Origin: Carnegiea gigantea
Taxonomy: Eukaryota; Streptophyta; Magnoliopsida; Caryophyllales; Cactaceae
Length of the DNA: 64,000 nucleotides
Direction of reading: 5' to 3'
NCBI GenBank assembly: GCA_029747015.1
Contig: JAKOGI010000437.1
Span: forward strand, 271,001 to 335,000
Shown here piece after piece: positions 45,193 through 58,447 of this stretch (position 1 is the stretch's first letter; each line of letters starts with the position of its first letter). Position numbers and translations under genes: made by a program. The notes under the pieces were generated by a model. The model saw only the letters and a list, made by a program, of their open reading frames with translations. It was not told the origin of the DNA and did no database searches.

Positions 45193-45279
45193 AGATGGAG
45201 CTCCATGGAGAATGGAGAATATTCGCAAACCCCGTTGGAATCAGCCTCCGCACCGATATCTAATGGACCGATTGTGTGG

Positions 45280-45900
45280 TGAAAATATACTGATTGAACC
45301 CAAGTAAGGTGAATAAGGAGCATACCATCAAGAAGGCATATGATTTTTACGTTCGAAAAATGGGCAAGAAGTTTGATCTTGTGCATTGTTGGGTACTATT
45401 CAATGACCAACTTAAATGAGAGAGCTTTTGCAATCTAACTTGAAAAAGAATCGTTAAATCAGTGTAGGATAAATGCGATGAAAGTACACTCTGACAACTC
45501 CAACCCTGACATCCTTGGCATCCCTACCACCCCCTCCCCCACGATAAAGATACACCAACTAAAGGTGGGGTAGGCTAATCCACTCCATTAGAAAAAAAAA
45601 AGTCGCCAAGAGAAAGTTGAGGACCCATGTTGGATTCAATGTGGAGAAGAATAACATCTTCTAATAATATTTCATAGTTAGAGGAAGGTGGCAGTGGCTG
45701 AGCAAGCAATATGTCTTAGAGATTGACATCAGCCATTTAAGGAAAGGGAGCAACGACTTAAGGAGATGAAGTATAAGCACAGGATTTTGAGGATGAACCT
45801 TACTAAGATATATCCTGAGAATCGAGCTAGATATGATCAAATGCAAGAAGAACTTAGGACTACTCCTGCCAAACACCGCCTTCAACTAAGTAGAATATAA
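45280..45900 (+). pseudogene. PIF/Harbinger ORF1 (Myb/NAM-associated type) remnant
   Basis: Text IKKAYDFYVRKMGKKFDLVHCWVLFNDQ (read in two pieces around 45330-45415) matches the conserved F-x-x-x-HCW-x-L-x-x-x block of the second protein of plant Harbinger elements. Later, RERLKEMKYKHRILRMNLTK and YDQMQEELR (about 45750-45870) resemble its helical C-terminal part. The N-terminal trihelix/Myb portion is not recognisable and stops interrupt the frame. In active elements this protein binds DNA and helps the transposase. Confidence 0.65.
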
Positions 45901-46369
45901 TGCTCTTATTCCCTCAGATGAGACCTAAGCTGTAATATGTTGGTCAAAGAAACATATGCATATCCACTTGGGTAGTAGTGGTTATTGAAAGAAATGTATG
46001 TATGTCTGCTATGTGTTGTATGAAACCTCTTTATTTTATGAAATGAAATGTTTCATTTTATGTTTACAGTTTGATTATTATATTTCAGTTTATTATTGGC
46101 ATTGAGTTTATTATTCATGATTGTGTATGCACAGGTGATTCACAATAAGTTATTTATCCTCCTTGTCGTCTCTCTCGTCATCATCAGATGGTTTGAGACT
46201 CATACTCTAAGGATTTAGTGATGATACACAAATTTTGGAACATATTCTGGACAATGAAATTGACACGAAGAAACAGAACTATTTCTCAAGCTAGACAAGA
46301 GAAGAAGGCTTTATCATCATCATGAAGACTAAGAAGGGGAAAAAAGATTTATTAGGATAGATCGAGAAG

Positions 46370-47330
46370 AAACTTGCGATCATCCATATAAAGATTACTT
46401 CACAAAAGATTCAATTCACAATAAAAATAGATTTAAGATGCAGAAACACTTACTTCTTTGCACAGTAGAGGCCCTTGGGAATCATTATAAATACTTCATG
46501 TTGGGGTATGATGCACTTGGGCGGCATGGGTTGACATCGGTAACTAAGTGCCACTGTAGCCATGTGAATGTTGGCTTATACCTTGGCTTATAGTATGTCA
46601 ATAGACTGTGTTGATGAGTACTTGAAGATCGGTAAAAGCACAACATCCAATTGCTTGAAAATATTTGACTCAAGGAAGACAAGAAAACCAACCCTAGCTG
46701 ATGTTGATCATTTATTGGAAGGGGCAGAGGCCTATGATATTCTCGATTTGTTAGGAAACATTGACTGTATGTACTGAACATGGAAGAACCGCCCAATAGT
46801 TTGGTAGGCAATGTTTGGTAAAGGGATTTATATAGGCTCAACTTTATTTCTTGAAGTGGTTGCTTCCTACAACCTTTGGATATGGCATGTCTTCGTTTGG
46901 TGCCTAGGAAGTCTCTATGATATAAATGTTCGTGACCGTCGCTAGTTTTCCATGAGATGTATAAGGATCATATTCCAAAATGTGAATATGTCCTCAATGG
47001 TCGTAAGTATAATGCAAATACTTCCTACACAATCTTTTCATCAACAACAAAAAAAAAAAATCCTTTACGATCATACTTATTCAAAATGACGACTCTCCTG
47101 AAAACCGTCTCCTTTCATCAAGGACTAAAGCAAAGCTGTTTATTGAACGTCAATAATCTATTATGAAAGACATGGAGCAGGCCTTAAATTTTGCTACGAG
47201 CTCACTTTGCTATCGTTTGCACTTCTGCTCAACACATGGAGAAGGCTAACTTGGTTCTAATAATGAAGACATGTAGTGTACTCCACAACTTGATCCTTGA
47301 GGATAAACGTGATTCCTAAGCTTTGCTTTT
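46370..47330 (+). pseudogene. PIF/Harbinger transposase (DDE_4) remnant
   Basis: Plus strand: DYFTKDSIHNKNRFKMQKHL (about 46396), LCTVEALGNHYKYF, RHGLTSVTKCHCS, then in another frame SVDEYLKIG-like text (SIDCVDEYLKIGKSTTSNCL, about 46600), DVDHLLEGAEAYDI and LLGNIDCMY, the block that holds the first catalytic Asp. The remainder includes FHEMYKDHIPKCEYVLNGRK, IVCTSAQHMEKANLVLIMKT and VLHNLILEDKRDS. The DVERAF block with the catalytic Glu is not recognisable. At least four frame changes are needed, so it is a fossil. Confidence 0.8.
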
Positions 47331-47459
47331 GACTATGAGCATATGGAGGGTAGCACCTCATAGCCTAATGTTTGAAGGGACCATAATTTGTACTATGTGA
47401 CTTATTTTCCTGGAGTAGCATAAGTTTAGGGCCCAAAGACACATACACATCTTCAATTA

Positions 47460-48990
47460 GACTTGGTTGAAGAAACATGCAAGCGATAAATGGCGACAAA
47501 AATAACAAAGATAATTGTTATGTATTTTTTGTCATACTTTTGTGTTGTAATTTTTCTTTTTCTAGTTGAATGTTCGCAATGTAATTTTTTTTCCGAGTCC
47601 AAGCTTTGTATTGTATTTTTTTTCCCAAGTTGATGTTTTATATTGTAATTCTTTTCAAGTTGAGTTGAACTTTTGCATTGTATCTTCATTAAATTGTAAA
47701 CCAACAAAAAAACTTAATCAACTTTTCGGGAATTAAAAGATACTTATTTAATCTTCTAGGAAATAAAAAAATAATTACAAGTTGTAAACATAAATAACAA
47801 TACAAAATAATAGAAATTCAAATCCAAAATCAAATCAAATACCCCAAAAATTCCACCACCAATAATGGTGTAGGGGATTTGATGTAGCAACCTTACTTCT
47901 AAATTGCAAAATTACAAAGATGCTGATTCCGATTGACGATATATTTAAAAACCTTAAACTACCTATTATGCCATAGAAGCAGAGCAGAGGAAAATTAGAA
48001 GTATTTTTTTAATCCATACAATAAAAACGTAAAAAAATAGTCCAAACTTATCTTTTTTAGCTATACAAATTTTGAACAAAATAAAAGAAAAATAATTAAT
48101 ATATTTAGTTGTGAATTTTATGATAAATATTTTGTATGGTGATCTAAGCTAAAATTTCATAAGTAATAGAAACGAAGGAATACAAGTTTCAAAGTTAGAA
48201 CTTGAAATGATATGGGGAATTAAAATTTCAAAATTTGGCACTTAGCATTGTAATTGCTCAAATATCATCATGAATTAATTTTTTTTACTCATATTCTTTT
48301 TGTTTTTACCCTAAAACACATGGGCAACAAATGTAAAGTCCAATCACAAAATCATTCCAATTATATCAAATCATGTTAATTGACGACCCCATTTTCTCTC
48401 CAGGAGATCATGCTGCCCTGCCCACTTTGTCTTCTTCTTCTTCTTTCTTCTGCAAGTCACATACTCACATGTCATGAAGAAATCTCACCCAACACTTTCT
48501 CTGCAGCCTCTGACACAACAATGAAGTCATGAAACTCGTTCTCCAGTTTCTTTCTCCTCATTTTTTATTAGCTACTTCTTATTTTTTTAAAATCTTAAAA
48601 TATAATAGTTTGAATATTTGGATGGCAGAAATCAATAATCTAAACTAAAAAAATAACCTTAAAATTTTTAAATGAGCATATTTATTTTCATTTGTACAGC
48701 AATATTTTAGGTTATATTATTTAGGAAAATTCAAATGATAAAATTTTTAGAACAATTGAAACATGTGAAATTTGAAGTGTGTAGATTTATTTTGAAATTT
48801 AAATTATTTAAAAAATACAACCTAAAATAACTCATTAGTATTGAAAATAAATGTCCTTAAAACCTAAAATATTAAAAACTATTTATTAAAGTTGAATTAT
48901 TAATTTTCATTACTTTCAAAGTTCAGATTATTTATATTCAAAAATTCTTTTTCTTTACTCTAAATTAATCTTGTCTTTTTACGTACTAGA
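47460..48990. other. AT-rich upstream region of the hydrolase gene
   Basis: No transposon protein text is seen after about 47400. The region is very AT-rich with short homopolymers, plus a CTT-rich patch (cttcttcttctt, about 48430). It probably includes distal promoter sequence of the gene at 49.4 kb. Confidence 0.5.
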
Positions 48991-48997
48991 ATGTTGC

Positions 48998-49005
48998 TTA
49001 TATAA
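48998..49005 (+). promoter_or_regulatory. Candidate TATA box of the hydrolase gene
   Basis: The motif ttatataa in gcttatataactgag lies about 410 bp upstream of the ATG. A CT-rich leader (49072-49122, runs of ctctctct ending in gtgtgtgt) follows, as is common in plant 5' UTRs. The start site would lie near 49030 if the usual TATA spacing holds. Confidence 0.5.
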
Positions 49006-49369
49006 CTGAGTGTCTGCATCTAAATCTCTCTATTTCTTATGCTGGTGCGTTTTTTGGCTGCTGAGCTGCTCTCTCTCTCTCTTTCTCTCTTTCCCTCTCT
49101 CTCTCTCTCTCTCTGTGTGTGTTTCAAGTAGACCTACTTTCGCATTAACCCAATTCATCAAATTCACCTAAAACCCAGACAAACCCAAAACCCAAAACCC
49201 CATATCTCAAATCATTTATATCTTTCTGTTTTAAGCTCATACCCATTTCTGATCCAACCCCATTTTCAACCAAATCTCCCAAATTTCATCTCTCCGTCTC
49301 TGTTTTTAAGCCAAGGCAGATAGAACCCAGACAAACCCAGAACCCAAAATCTCTGATTTCGCTCAATTT

Positions 49370-49393
49370 ATGCATCTCCAGATGCATTCATGA
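49370..49393 (+). promoter_or_regulatory. Upstream ORF in the hydrolase 5' UTR
   Basis: ATG at 49370 opens an 8-codon frame (MHLQMHS-stop) ending at 49393, 21 bases before the main ATG. Another upstream ATG at 49390 opens a different frame that overlaps the main coding start and runs to a tga near 49540. Both could reduce or regulate translation of the main frame. This is inference from position only. Confidence 0.55.
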
Positions 49394-49414
49394 ATTGGGC
49401 ACTCTCTCAATCTT

Positions 49415-52400
49415 ATGGGGTGCACCATGTCAAACTTGACGGCGAAGTTCGCCTTCTTCCCACCATCTCCAGCGACATACGAGGTGAAAAAGAGGGATTC
49501 CGACGGCAAATTTGTGGCGATGCAGATTGCTCATGGGGATGACCCCGAATTGGATGTTCATGTAATTGAGACTAAAAGAGGGAACAATATTGTGGCTTTT
49601 TACTTGCGAAACCCTTATGCTAGGCTCACTGTGCTTTACTCCCATGGGAATGCTGCTGATCTTGGCCAGCTTTATGATCTCTTTCTTCAGCTCAAAATCA
49701 ACCTCAGAGTGAATCTTATGGGGTGGGTCATCTCTCTTACTCTGTTTTGCTCTGTGGCTATGGAGGCGTTTCAATTTTCGGTCATTTTTTTTAATGTTTT
49801 GAAATAACTGTCCATTAATTTCTGGGTTTTATTTCTCTTCTTTTGCTTTCGTAGTAGAGGAACACAGAAAGCAAGTACCTCATGCAGGTTGCTTCAGTGG
49901 TAAATACCATCACATTGGAAAAAAAAAAAAAAAGGTCAAAAATGTAAAATATACTCAAAATTACGTCATTCTGACGTGGGCTCGAAACCTTTTTCAAGAG
50001 TTTGCTGTTCAATGCGCAGCTTTGTAATATCACTTTTACATAAATCCTTCAATTAATCGTGAAAATTACAAGCTGATAATATTGCAAGTAATTGGTACTA
50101 ATGAGGAATATGTCCGTAAATAATCGTCATTATTTGGCCATGGAAGGTCATGAGCTTTCTGGCTCTGTGTACATAGAGAGAGTGGAGGGAAGGAGGGAGG
50201 AGGGGAGAGAGAAATTGGGGGCGGGGGTGGGAAACTACAGAGGAGCTTTTCATTTATTATTTATTTGCCGTTAAAACAAGACCGTTGGATTCGCCTATGG
50301 TGATTTGGCGCTGCATGTTATGATCAACTGCAATTTGCCGTGAGGGAAAATACAGAGGAGCTCTACTTGGCAGTTGGCAACATTCCCTCCCCCTTAAAAA
50401 AGATGGCACTTTTATAAAGAAATTACTGAAGTTTGTGTTCTAATTGTTTTTCCGTTTCCCCTTCCTCAATTTGGCTACTACTTGTTCGCAAGTTCTGCCT
50501 TTTTTTTTGGGGGGGGGGGGGGTTTAATCATATCAATTTCTGCTTTTCATTTTCGAGATTTTTTTTTTTTTGGGGGGAGAGGGTTGTACTTTTGGTCTTT
50601 CTTGGGGAGAGAATAAGGAGTGCGAGAATCTGTCTTGGGCTTTTGTGCATCTGGGATAATGTGGGATTTTGTGTTGGGGTACTTGGGGATTCAACGAATT
50701 TTCAATTTTTCCCATGGGAAGTGACAATTTTCTACGGTGGAATTTAGTTCTTCTATTTGGATTTTGTTATCAAATTTTTATTTAAATTCGGTGTCTCACA
50801 TGACATAACTAGTGTGTTTGCAATTATGTAATTTGGTGGTTCAAGACGACTACATCAAATCCCGTCATTCTTATTTAAGATTGATCTATCGACACTAATC
50901 TCGTTTTCAAATTGCCTTTCGCTTTTGTTGATGTGCCTTTCGGCTTTTACTTTAGCTGTGGGTTGGATTTCCTTGGATCTAACATTCCATGGCAGACTGG
51001 CAAGGGGCTTATTTGTCTTGGGGCCAGAACAGATTATTTTCAGGCAGGCCGAATGCAGCTCTTTTGAAATTTTGGGTTGGATCGAATTTTTTGTCTATGA
51101 AAAATTAGGTGGTTCAGGGTCAGAGTGGGACACTTTGGGTTCAACATTGGTTAAGGAAATTCAGATTGGGTTGTTTAGTTTCGGTCTCTCTGGGTTTTAG
51201 TCAATATAAAGTTGGCCCATTTCGGGTCCTGGTCAGTTTGGTTGGGTTATTGAGATGGCGTAAAAGGACATTGATTAGTTTTGAAGGCCTTGTTAAGCGA
51301 TGGACAATGAATAGTAATACTAGCAATTATTTTGTGAACAAGCTTATTTTAACTGTTGGGGATGGTGTCCCCTGTCTGACTTCCTGATCCTCAGGTGTTT
51401 ACTGTCTTGACTAACGTAACTGTTTGAACTTTGAATGATGAAGTTCATTTCATTCTCTGTGAACAAGCAGGTATGACTACTCCGGGTACGGTGCATCTAC
51501 CGGGAAGGTAGGCAATCTTCCGCATCAACATAAGCTCTGTTTTAAAATTCTTGATTCTTGAAGCATGATAGAATTGTTGCCAACTTTGTGATCCATCTAA
51601 AGAGCACTGCATTAAGTTTCTATTTTCATTTATGAGGAATCTCATTTTCAAGTCATCAACCAATGTCATTTTTATATGTTTTGTTGGACTTGCTCATTCT
51701 CTTAATATTTGATTTGGTTTAGGAGCTAAAATGCGCTGTCAACTGCAACTGTCCATGTCCATGTCCATGTTGGAGTGTCTAGTTTTTGACCAGGGTACTT
51801 GAGGTGAAATGAATAGCTTGAGTACATTGACCTTGACCCAATGGAAAATCGCACACAGAATTTTGCTCGTAGTCGGTAGCATGTAATAATTGTACCTTTG
51901 GGGAAAGAGGATGATGTCCAACCCCTTATATATGTATATATGTCAGCATGTATTTGGGATCATCTTCGGAAGAACCCCCCCAACCCCCCGGCGGTCCTTC
52001 CTGGCCTTGGAGCGTGAGAAGTGGGTCTAGGTTCAGGGGATGGTGGTGAAGCGGGACTTAATTCACTGGTGCCCAAGCAATTTTTCTCACTGGAGAAATT
52101 GCTTGAAAGGCAACCAAGCAACGACTATGTTATCAGGCTTGTGTTCGTTCATTTTGAAGCTTATACTGTATTTTTCCTACCTTTTTACCTGTGTTTATGA
52201 AGTTTCTATCAGGCCAGACTGTAAACTGTTGGAAAATAGTTTTGTGTGGTAGCTCTGATAACACTCTTGCAAATTAGATCAGATGACAATAGTGTATATG
52301 TTGTTGATGTTGATGATGATGTGAAGATAATGATGGTTTGATGTACTTGATTTGTATTATTAGTACAACCACGAGGCATTGCATGACTATTTATGCATTC

Positions 52401-55400
52401 AATTTGGCAGTGGAGTTGAGCATAGAAAACTACACTTGATTAATTCTCATAACAATGTCTTCTTCGATTATTTCTAAGGCTAAGATTTTTAAGTGACAAT
52501 TAACTACAAGCATAGTATCTCGTCTTTAAGTTTTAATAGTTGTTGCCGTTTTCCTTGATTCAGCCCAGCGAAGCCAATACATATGCAGATATACAGGCAG
52601 TGTATCAGTGTCTTCAAACAGAGTATGGAGTAAGTCAAGAAGATTTGATTTTATATGGGCAATCAGTTGGAAGTGGACCCACGCTCCACTTGGCTGCAAA
52701 ACTCCCAAGACTGAGAGGTGTTGTTCTACACAGCGCCATCCTTTCTGGACTTCGTGTACTGTGCCATGTTAAATTCTCATGCTGCTTCGATGTTTATAGG
52801 GTGAGTGAACTACTTTTCATTTTCCGTGTTATCCTCTTTTTCTTTGATCGGGTGCATCCTCCATCATTTTTAATGCAAAAATTTTATAGATATGCCTGAT
52901 TATCTAATGTAACCAGTAAGTGAGTACTCGAACCATGCCAGGCCATCTAGGAAAATGCCATGCAAGTCCATGTGTGAACACTCTTATCCATGCTTTTAAG
53001 CTACTTGCCACCTGCCATAGGGAAATCTATTTGGAAAAGGTGTGTGCCATTAAGTAGCTGAGAGGCCATCAAAAAGGCAAGGGCCCGTAAGCGCACAAAA
53101 ACGATCTTTATATGTACCAGGGCTAAGCCTGTGTGTATTTGACAAACTGGGCCTCCCAGTTTCAGTGGACTCTACGGGGTATGTCTTGCTCCAGAAGATA
53201 AAATTTCAGAACAAGTGGGTATACAAATTTGAGCATGAGTAAATGTTTATAAGCTATCCATCTTTCACATTCTCCATGGTTTTAAGCTGGAGTTCTACGT
53301 GTAGTTCTTTGACTAGATTCTAGCACATTATGTTCCCTTGGACATCGTATAGTATTCCTTAGTTTCGAAGGTTGCATTTTTCATTAGATGTGGATGTGGT
53401 CAACATGTGATGTGATGCATTTCAGGTTCAGGTTCAGGTTCAGGTATTCTAGTCGGCCATGTTCAGGTTGATGGCATTTCAGGCTAGATCTAGTTTGGGT
53501 TGAGCCAATTTGGGCTCAGTCCAAAATCCATTGCCGTATATTGTGTCAACGGTTGGGTTTGATCCCATGTTGGGTTGGTGTTAGAATGACCACTCCATCA
53601 GATTTGGCAAATAGGCTGTTTGTTCAATTGTGGGCCTAGTTAATTTTGGGCCAAGGTTGTCTTGACCTCTGCCTTATGGAACTTCTTGGTCAGGTCTGGT
53701 TTGGATCGGATCGAGGTTAGGTTTGCCTATTTTGGATTTCTTGTTAGGTCTGGTTCCTGGTTGTTCAGCTTGATTTGCTAGGTCTAATCTGAATTCTCTC
53801 TCTGTTCTAGCTTACGTCTCAATGTCTGTCTGTTGTCTTGCATGTTTTATCATGCTTGTATCCTAGAACCTAAAATTTTACAGCATGTCGATTGGTGACA
53901 GGGTCCAGCCTTGCATACTTTTAAGTTCTTTGAATGGAATTTTCATTTATTTGCTATGTCCCTTTAGCTTTAATGCATGTGACGAGGGTAATGATATATA
54001 GCTAGCCCTCACGCTTGTGCCTTTTGAAGCTAACAGTTATGCTGGTTGTTACTGCAGAATATAAAGAAAATCCAGAAAGTAAAGTGCCCTGTGCTGGTTA
54101 TACATGTAAGTATCTTTTTTTAACGCTTTGATGCCTGAGTTGTTGATTCAGTCTTGTTTAGCTTTGTCCTTGCTGCCATTCTCAGTGCGATAAATCATAA
54201 AACTTTGCACAAACAATTTCAACATTTAGGAGAAGTCTGCTGTCATACATAGTATATGCCAGTTTATGGAGCTCTGGAACTTCTACAATGTAGCTTTGTC
54301 ACATCTAATTAATACGGAAAGATAATAATTTAGTCTTATCATATGTACCTTAAGCATTCATATGCCTGCTGATCTCGAGAGAGTAATCGATCCTAATCCA
54401 ATCTGCTAGGCCATTATCTGAAGTTAGTACTTTCAAAAGTTGTTAGTCGGCTCTTTGTGTAGAAAGGATGTGAAGAGCGTCCAGAATATGACCCAGATGC
54501 ACGTTGGCTTTCATTATTGTTCTCACATGAGGTATAGGATGGCAGCCCAGCAGTCAAGCCGGACCTGACCAAGCCCATATAGACCGTAGAGCCGCAAAAA
54601 GGAGAGGGGGAGAGGTGTTCAAATGCACAACCTTACGCACAATTGGATTGCAGACAGTATTTTAGGTTTGGATTTAGATTCCTTAGGGGTTGACATCCTA
54701 TTGTTGCATAAAAAATCTAATTTGAGGATGGTCTAAAGTCAACTATAATCGAAAGCTGAAAGAAACTGCTCAGTCCTAACATTTTTCAGCTGCAAGAATG
54801 CAGAGGAAGAGATGTTGGTTCGATGGATTAGAGCTTAAGATTGATGGCTTCTTTTTGATAGTTGAAAATTTTCCCCTTAAGTTCTATGCAGAGCAAAATC
54901 CTGATTTGAGAATCGCAGTTTGGGGGGCTGTGGAAGCTAAAGCCGAACCTGAGATGAGATAGATGACCATGAACTAGTCTATACTGGGCGACCATACAGC
55001 TTTCTGCTTGATGCCATCGATCCTGTGGGATGTGGGCTTCCGTGATCAACAGGCGCCATTCCAACTGGATTAACCACATTTTTCTATTATACTACTTGTT
55101 TCTAGTACCTCTCGGTCATTTGGTGCCTACCAGGTAAACAACGAGGCTTTTGAAGCAAGTAATTTCAGCTTGTTGTGCATATGGCCTTAGCTTCATACTC
55201 TCTCATCTCAACATTAATGTCATCTTTGGCCTTCACAGAAGCCATTTTACAGCTTATTCTACAGAAGTTCATGAACTTAAAAATTTATTTTGTGAATTCC
55301 AGTTTTCATTAATCAAAATGTTACTCCTAGTTCTTTTTGAACTTGCAATTTATCTTGGTCAAAGACTTTGAAAAATGTATATTCTTCTTGGGGCTAAAAG

Positions 55401-58400
55401 ACGATGATTACCAAATTTATGTCTCCATAGAGCTTGAACTTGTCTTTTTTTAGGCTGTAGAATAGTAGTACATAGTTAAAATGAACTTCTCTCGGATTTG
55501 AGAAGTCAACAATGACATTTACTTTTGAGATGGAGGGAGTATCGACATTTTAGCATAGGTAGGCGTCCTCATGTAATTTTGAGGTACTCACTTCAATCTC
55601 GTAACTCCTTTCTCTGAATATAGGAAGCAATATGCTTTTTATCCATCATGTGAACGAGGATATGTAAAGTATATATCATTGCCTCTTTGACGTGATTTAG
55701 GAGTATTTGTTCTTGGCTCTTGGCATTTTGAGAAGCCTAGGGTTTTTTTAGGACAAACTCAACAGGGGACTTTCAGGCTGATAATGCTTATGAAGTCTGT
55801 TTGTGGCACTGACTACTTTACTAATCATACAGAGATAAACTTAGATTTAGTTTTTCTATGTAATGGACACCTGTGTAACTTAAGCTAGTTTGTTCAGTTG
55901 GTACTCAACAATAATTACACACGTGTGCACGGACGCGCGCACATACACACATAGAGTACATGTCTATTTTTACCGCAACAACAGTAAGTTATTGTCCCTA
56001 AACCTGTTTCGAAGGGATCTATGCAGGCTTTTTCAAATCATATCAAGACACAAAAGTGGTCACTAACTTCTCGTACTTTTCATAACAATTAAGCAGCTAA
56101 TTAGTAGCAGGTGGAAAACATGAGCTTATGGGCGTAGAGCTCTGCATTAGCATTGGCATTTTTGATAGGTTATGATGAGGTAAGTAGCTTTTTGGAAGGA
56201 AAAGACACCCTTGGTCTCTATTGAGGACCTCCAAATGCAGCCTTAAAGTTGAATTGCTCCATGAGCTATTTACCTGAGGAGTTGGCACCAAAGAAAACCT
56301 TGAGTCCTATTGAGGGCCTAAAGCACAACTTTAGAGTGGATTGAAGATCTCCCATTTAGAGTTATATGCAACACTGGATCTATGCTTTGTCAAGTGTAGA
56401 GGAAAGCACCAAGTCATTAGCTATTTAAGTATGTGTAATGACACTAATTGGGCCATTTGTTTCTTCTTTCAATGGTTGCGTAAGATACCTTCTAAGTCCA
56501 GTCTTCTACAAGGACTTTGGGGCAAGTATTGGGTGGTCATGAACCGCCGTGCTATGGTTTTAGTCACTTACAAAATGACATCTTTGAGAGTATGCCAAGT
56601 GAAGAAAAATTTCTTACCATGTCAAAAAAATTTCAATGAATATCCTGTGTTAATGTAATCAGTGGCAAGAACCGTAGATGATCTCAGATTCAAAATATGG
56701 CCATCTGCAATGAAATGGCCGTATCGAAAAGGTTTTGAAGTTGGGCAAAAAACGTTTTCAGCTGGCAACAACCACGACGTGGAACGCGATCCCCGCATTA
56801 GAGCGACTTTATTGTACCGCGACCGAAACTTCATTTTGAATCCTTGGATGATATGCTTGTGATAGATCATCTAATACTACCCCCCTTCCAATAGGAATAT
56901 GTATACGTATGTTGAGGAGAGGGGGGATGACTCCCACAAAATAGGAATATAGGATTGGTAAAAGGAACACACCAAGAAAATAAGGAACGAAATTTGACGC
57001 AGTTTGGCCTAGTCCATGAAAACATAAAAATATGTATGTTTCACTAATGAAAAGAAAATTACGACGTCATCGCATTTGAGTTGCGAACTTGGCACACACA
57101 TCATCCTCTTTCCCACAGTACTTCTGATTTTCACTCACACACACGCGCGAGCACACACAAACAGATGCACTTAGAAAGAGAAAACTATGAGATTAGCACC
57201 TACCCTTCACCTGTGAAATCTGCATGGCACAAACTGCAGAAGTCCCCAACTTCATGTTGGAAAACCTCTCCCCACTCTTTTTCTTCGTTCTCACCACCGT
57301 TTCTGCATTGTATTCTCCAATCCAGGCCAATGAACACCTTGTATAATGTGGATAACCTAGGGCATTAATTTCACTTATCCATAAACATGCAGAAAGTCAT
57401 TCGCCGACTTTGTCTACTGTCAAAGTCTATCATGGGCTTTGATAATTTAAAAACCCCAAAACCAATGTTTGCCTTCTAACTGCAATGAGAATTCAAGGAT
57501 CAGGGAGCATTTTTCTGTTCTTTTCTTGGGATGCAATACCAATTGTTGAACCCTATTGTTTGGATTTCAAAAGTGACTCAATAAGTCTCTGTTAACTAGC
57601 TGATTTTGGGACTTCATTTTCCCATGTTATCTAGTGAGATGTTTGAGAAGCTATACATGCCTGCTGGTTCTGGTGCACATTATATTTGAGAGCAATTAGT
57701 GTAGCGAAATCCACATTTGAGCCGAATTCAGCTTTGAGGAGACTTAATGTTTCTGTTTTGTGGGCTATGCAGGGGACAGAAGATGACGTGGTGAATTGGT
57801 TACACGGTAACGGACTATGGAAACGAGCTAGGGAGCCCTATGAGCCATTGTGGATCAAAGGCGGTGGGCACTGCAACTTGGAGCTGTACCCGGATTACAT
57901 GCGCCATCTTTGTAAGTTCATCCATGAAATGGAGAGCATGAACACTGAAATCCTGCTAAAGAAGATCCGGCAGACCCTCAACCTTCCGCCAAAATCCTCT
58001 AGTGACCCCAAAGCCGTGACATCCTGCAACCGATCATGTAGCTGGTTGGACTGTATCAGTTGCAGCTGTAAAATGAAATGTCAATGCCCAGATTGTTTTT
58101 CCTGTTCTTCTTTGACGTGTTGGGGTTGTTTCCAATTGCCTAAATGCTTAGGCTCTTGCTCAACCAGTTGCTTAAAATGCTTGAAACCGGGCTGCGTGGG
58201 TTGTGGTTGGTGTTTTTCAAGCAGTTCTTGTTGCTCAGGCTGTTGCTCAACCAGTTGCTTAAAATGCTTGAAACCTAGCTGCTTGGGTTGTGGTTGGTGT
58301 TTTTCAAGCAGTTCTTGTTGCTCGGGCTGTTGCTCAACCAGTTGCTTAAAATGCTTGAAACCGGGCTGCTTGGGTTGTGGTTGGTGTTTTTCAAGCAGTT

Positions 58401-58447
58401 CTTGTTGCTACTGCTGTTGCTCTGCAGATAAGAGGAGGTGCGATTAG
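49415..58447 (+). CDS. ABHD17-like alpha/beta hydrolase with Cys-rich tail (5 exons, 434 aa)
   Basis: Exons 49415-49722, 51471-51507, 52564-52800, 54058-54105 and 57773-58447; all introns are GT-AG and the 1305-nt sum is in frame. The serine hydrolase core has oxyanion text YSHGNAAD (about 75-82), nucleophile elbow GQSVGSG with Ser149, acid Asp214 in GTEDDVV and His243 in GGGHCN. The start MGCTMS has Gly2, Cys3 and Ser6, fitting N-myristoylation plus S-acylation. Relatives in animals (ABHD17) remove palmitate from membrane proteins; a similar membrane role here is inference. Residues 295-434 hold about 42 Cys, many in a 29-residue repeat. Frame, splice sites and triad are intact, so it is likely functional. 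Substrate unknown. Confidence 0.92.
49723..51470 (+). other. Intron 1 of the hydrolase gene
   Basis: 1748 bp, donor ggg|gtgggtc and acceptor caagcag|gtatg, phase 2 (Gly103 split). It contains poly-G and poly-T runs near 50500-50580 and no recognisable transposon. Confidence 0.85.
54106..57772 (+). other. Intron 4 of the hydrolase gene, 3.7 kb
   Basis: Donor cat|gtaagt, acceptor tatgcag|ggg, phase 0, separating the strand ending VLVIH from the acid-residue loop GTEDD. Short frames inside have no known domain. The word gatggagggagta near 55535 resembles Stowaway-type MITE ends, but no partner end was found. Confidence 0.85.
58161..58421 (+). repeat. 87-bp tandem repeat coding for 29 residues, about 3 copies
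   Basis: The word caaccagttgcttaaaatgc begins copies at 58161, 58248 and 58335, exactly 87 bp apart, so every copy keeps the frame. The peptide unit has 9 Cys in 29 residues: CSTSCLKCLKPGC, then LGCGWCFSSSSCC and SGC. The copies are almost identical in DNA (for example aaaccgggctgcg, aaacctagctgct, aaaccgggctgct), which indicates recent expansion within the last exon. The third copy ends in a run of Cys (CCYCCC). Confidence 0.95.

Noticed and set aside
55500..55560. Stowaway-type MITE in intron 4 (gatggagggagta)
   Set aside because: Only one end-like word was seen, with no partner terminus or TA duplication.
58164..58430. Metallothionein gene
   Set aside because: The Cys-rich text is in frame with, and spliced to, the hydrolase core and arises from an 87-bp repeat; it lacks metallothionein domain layout.
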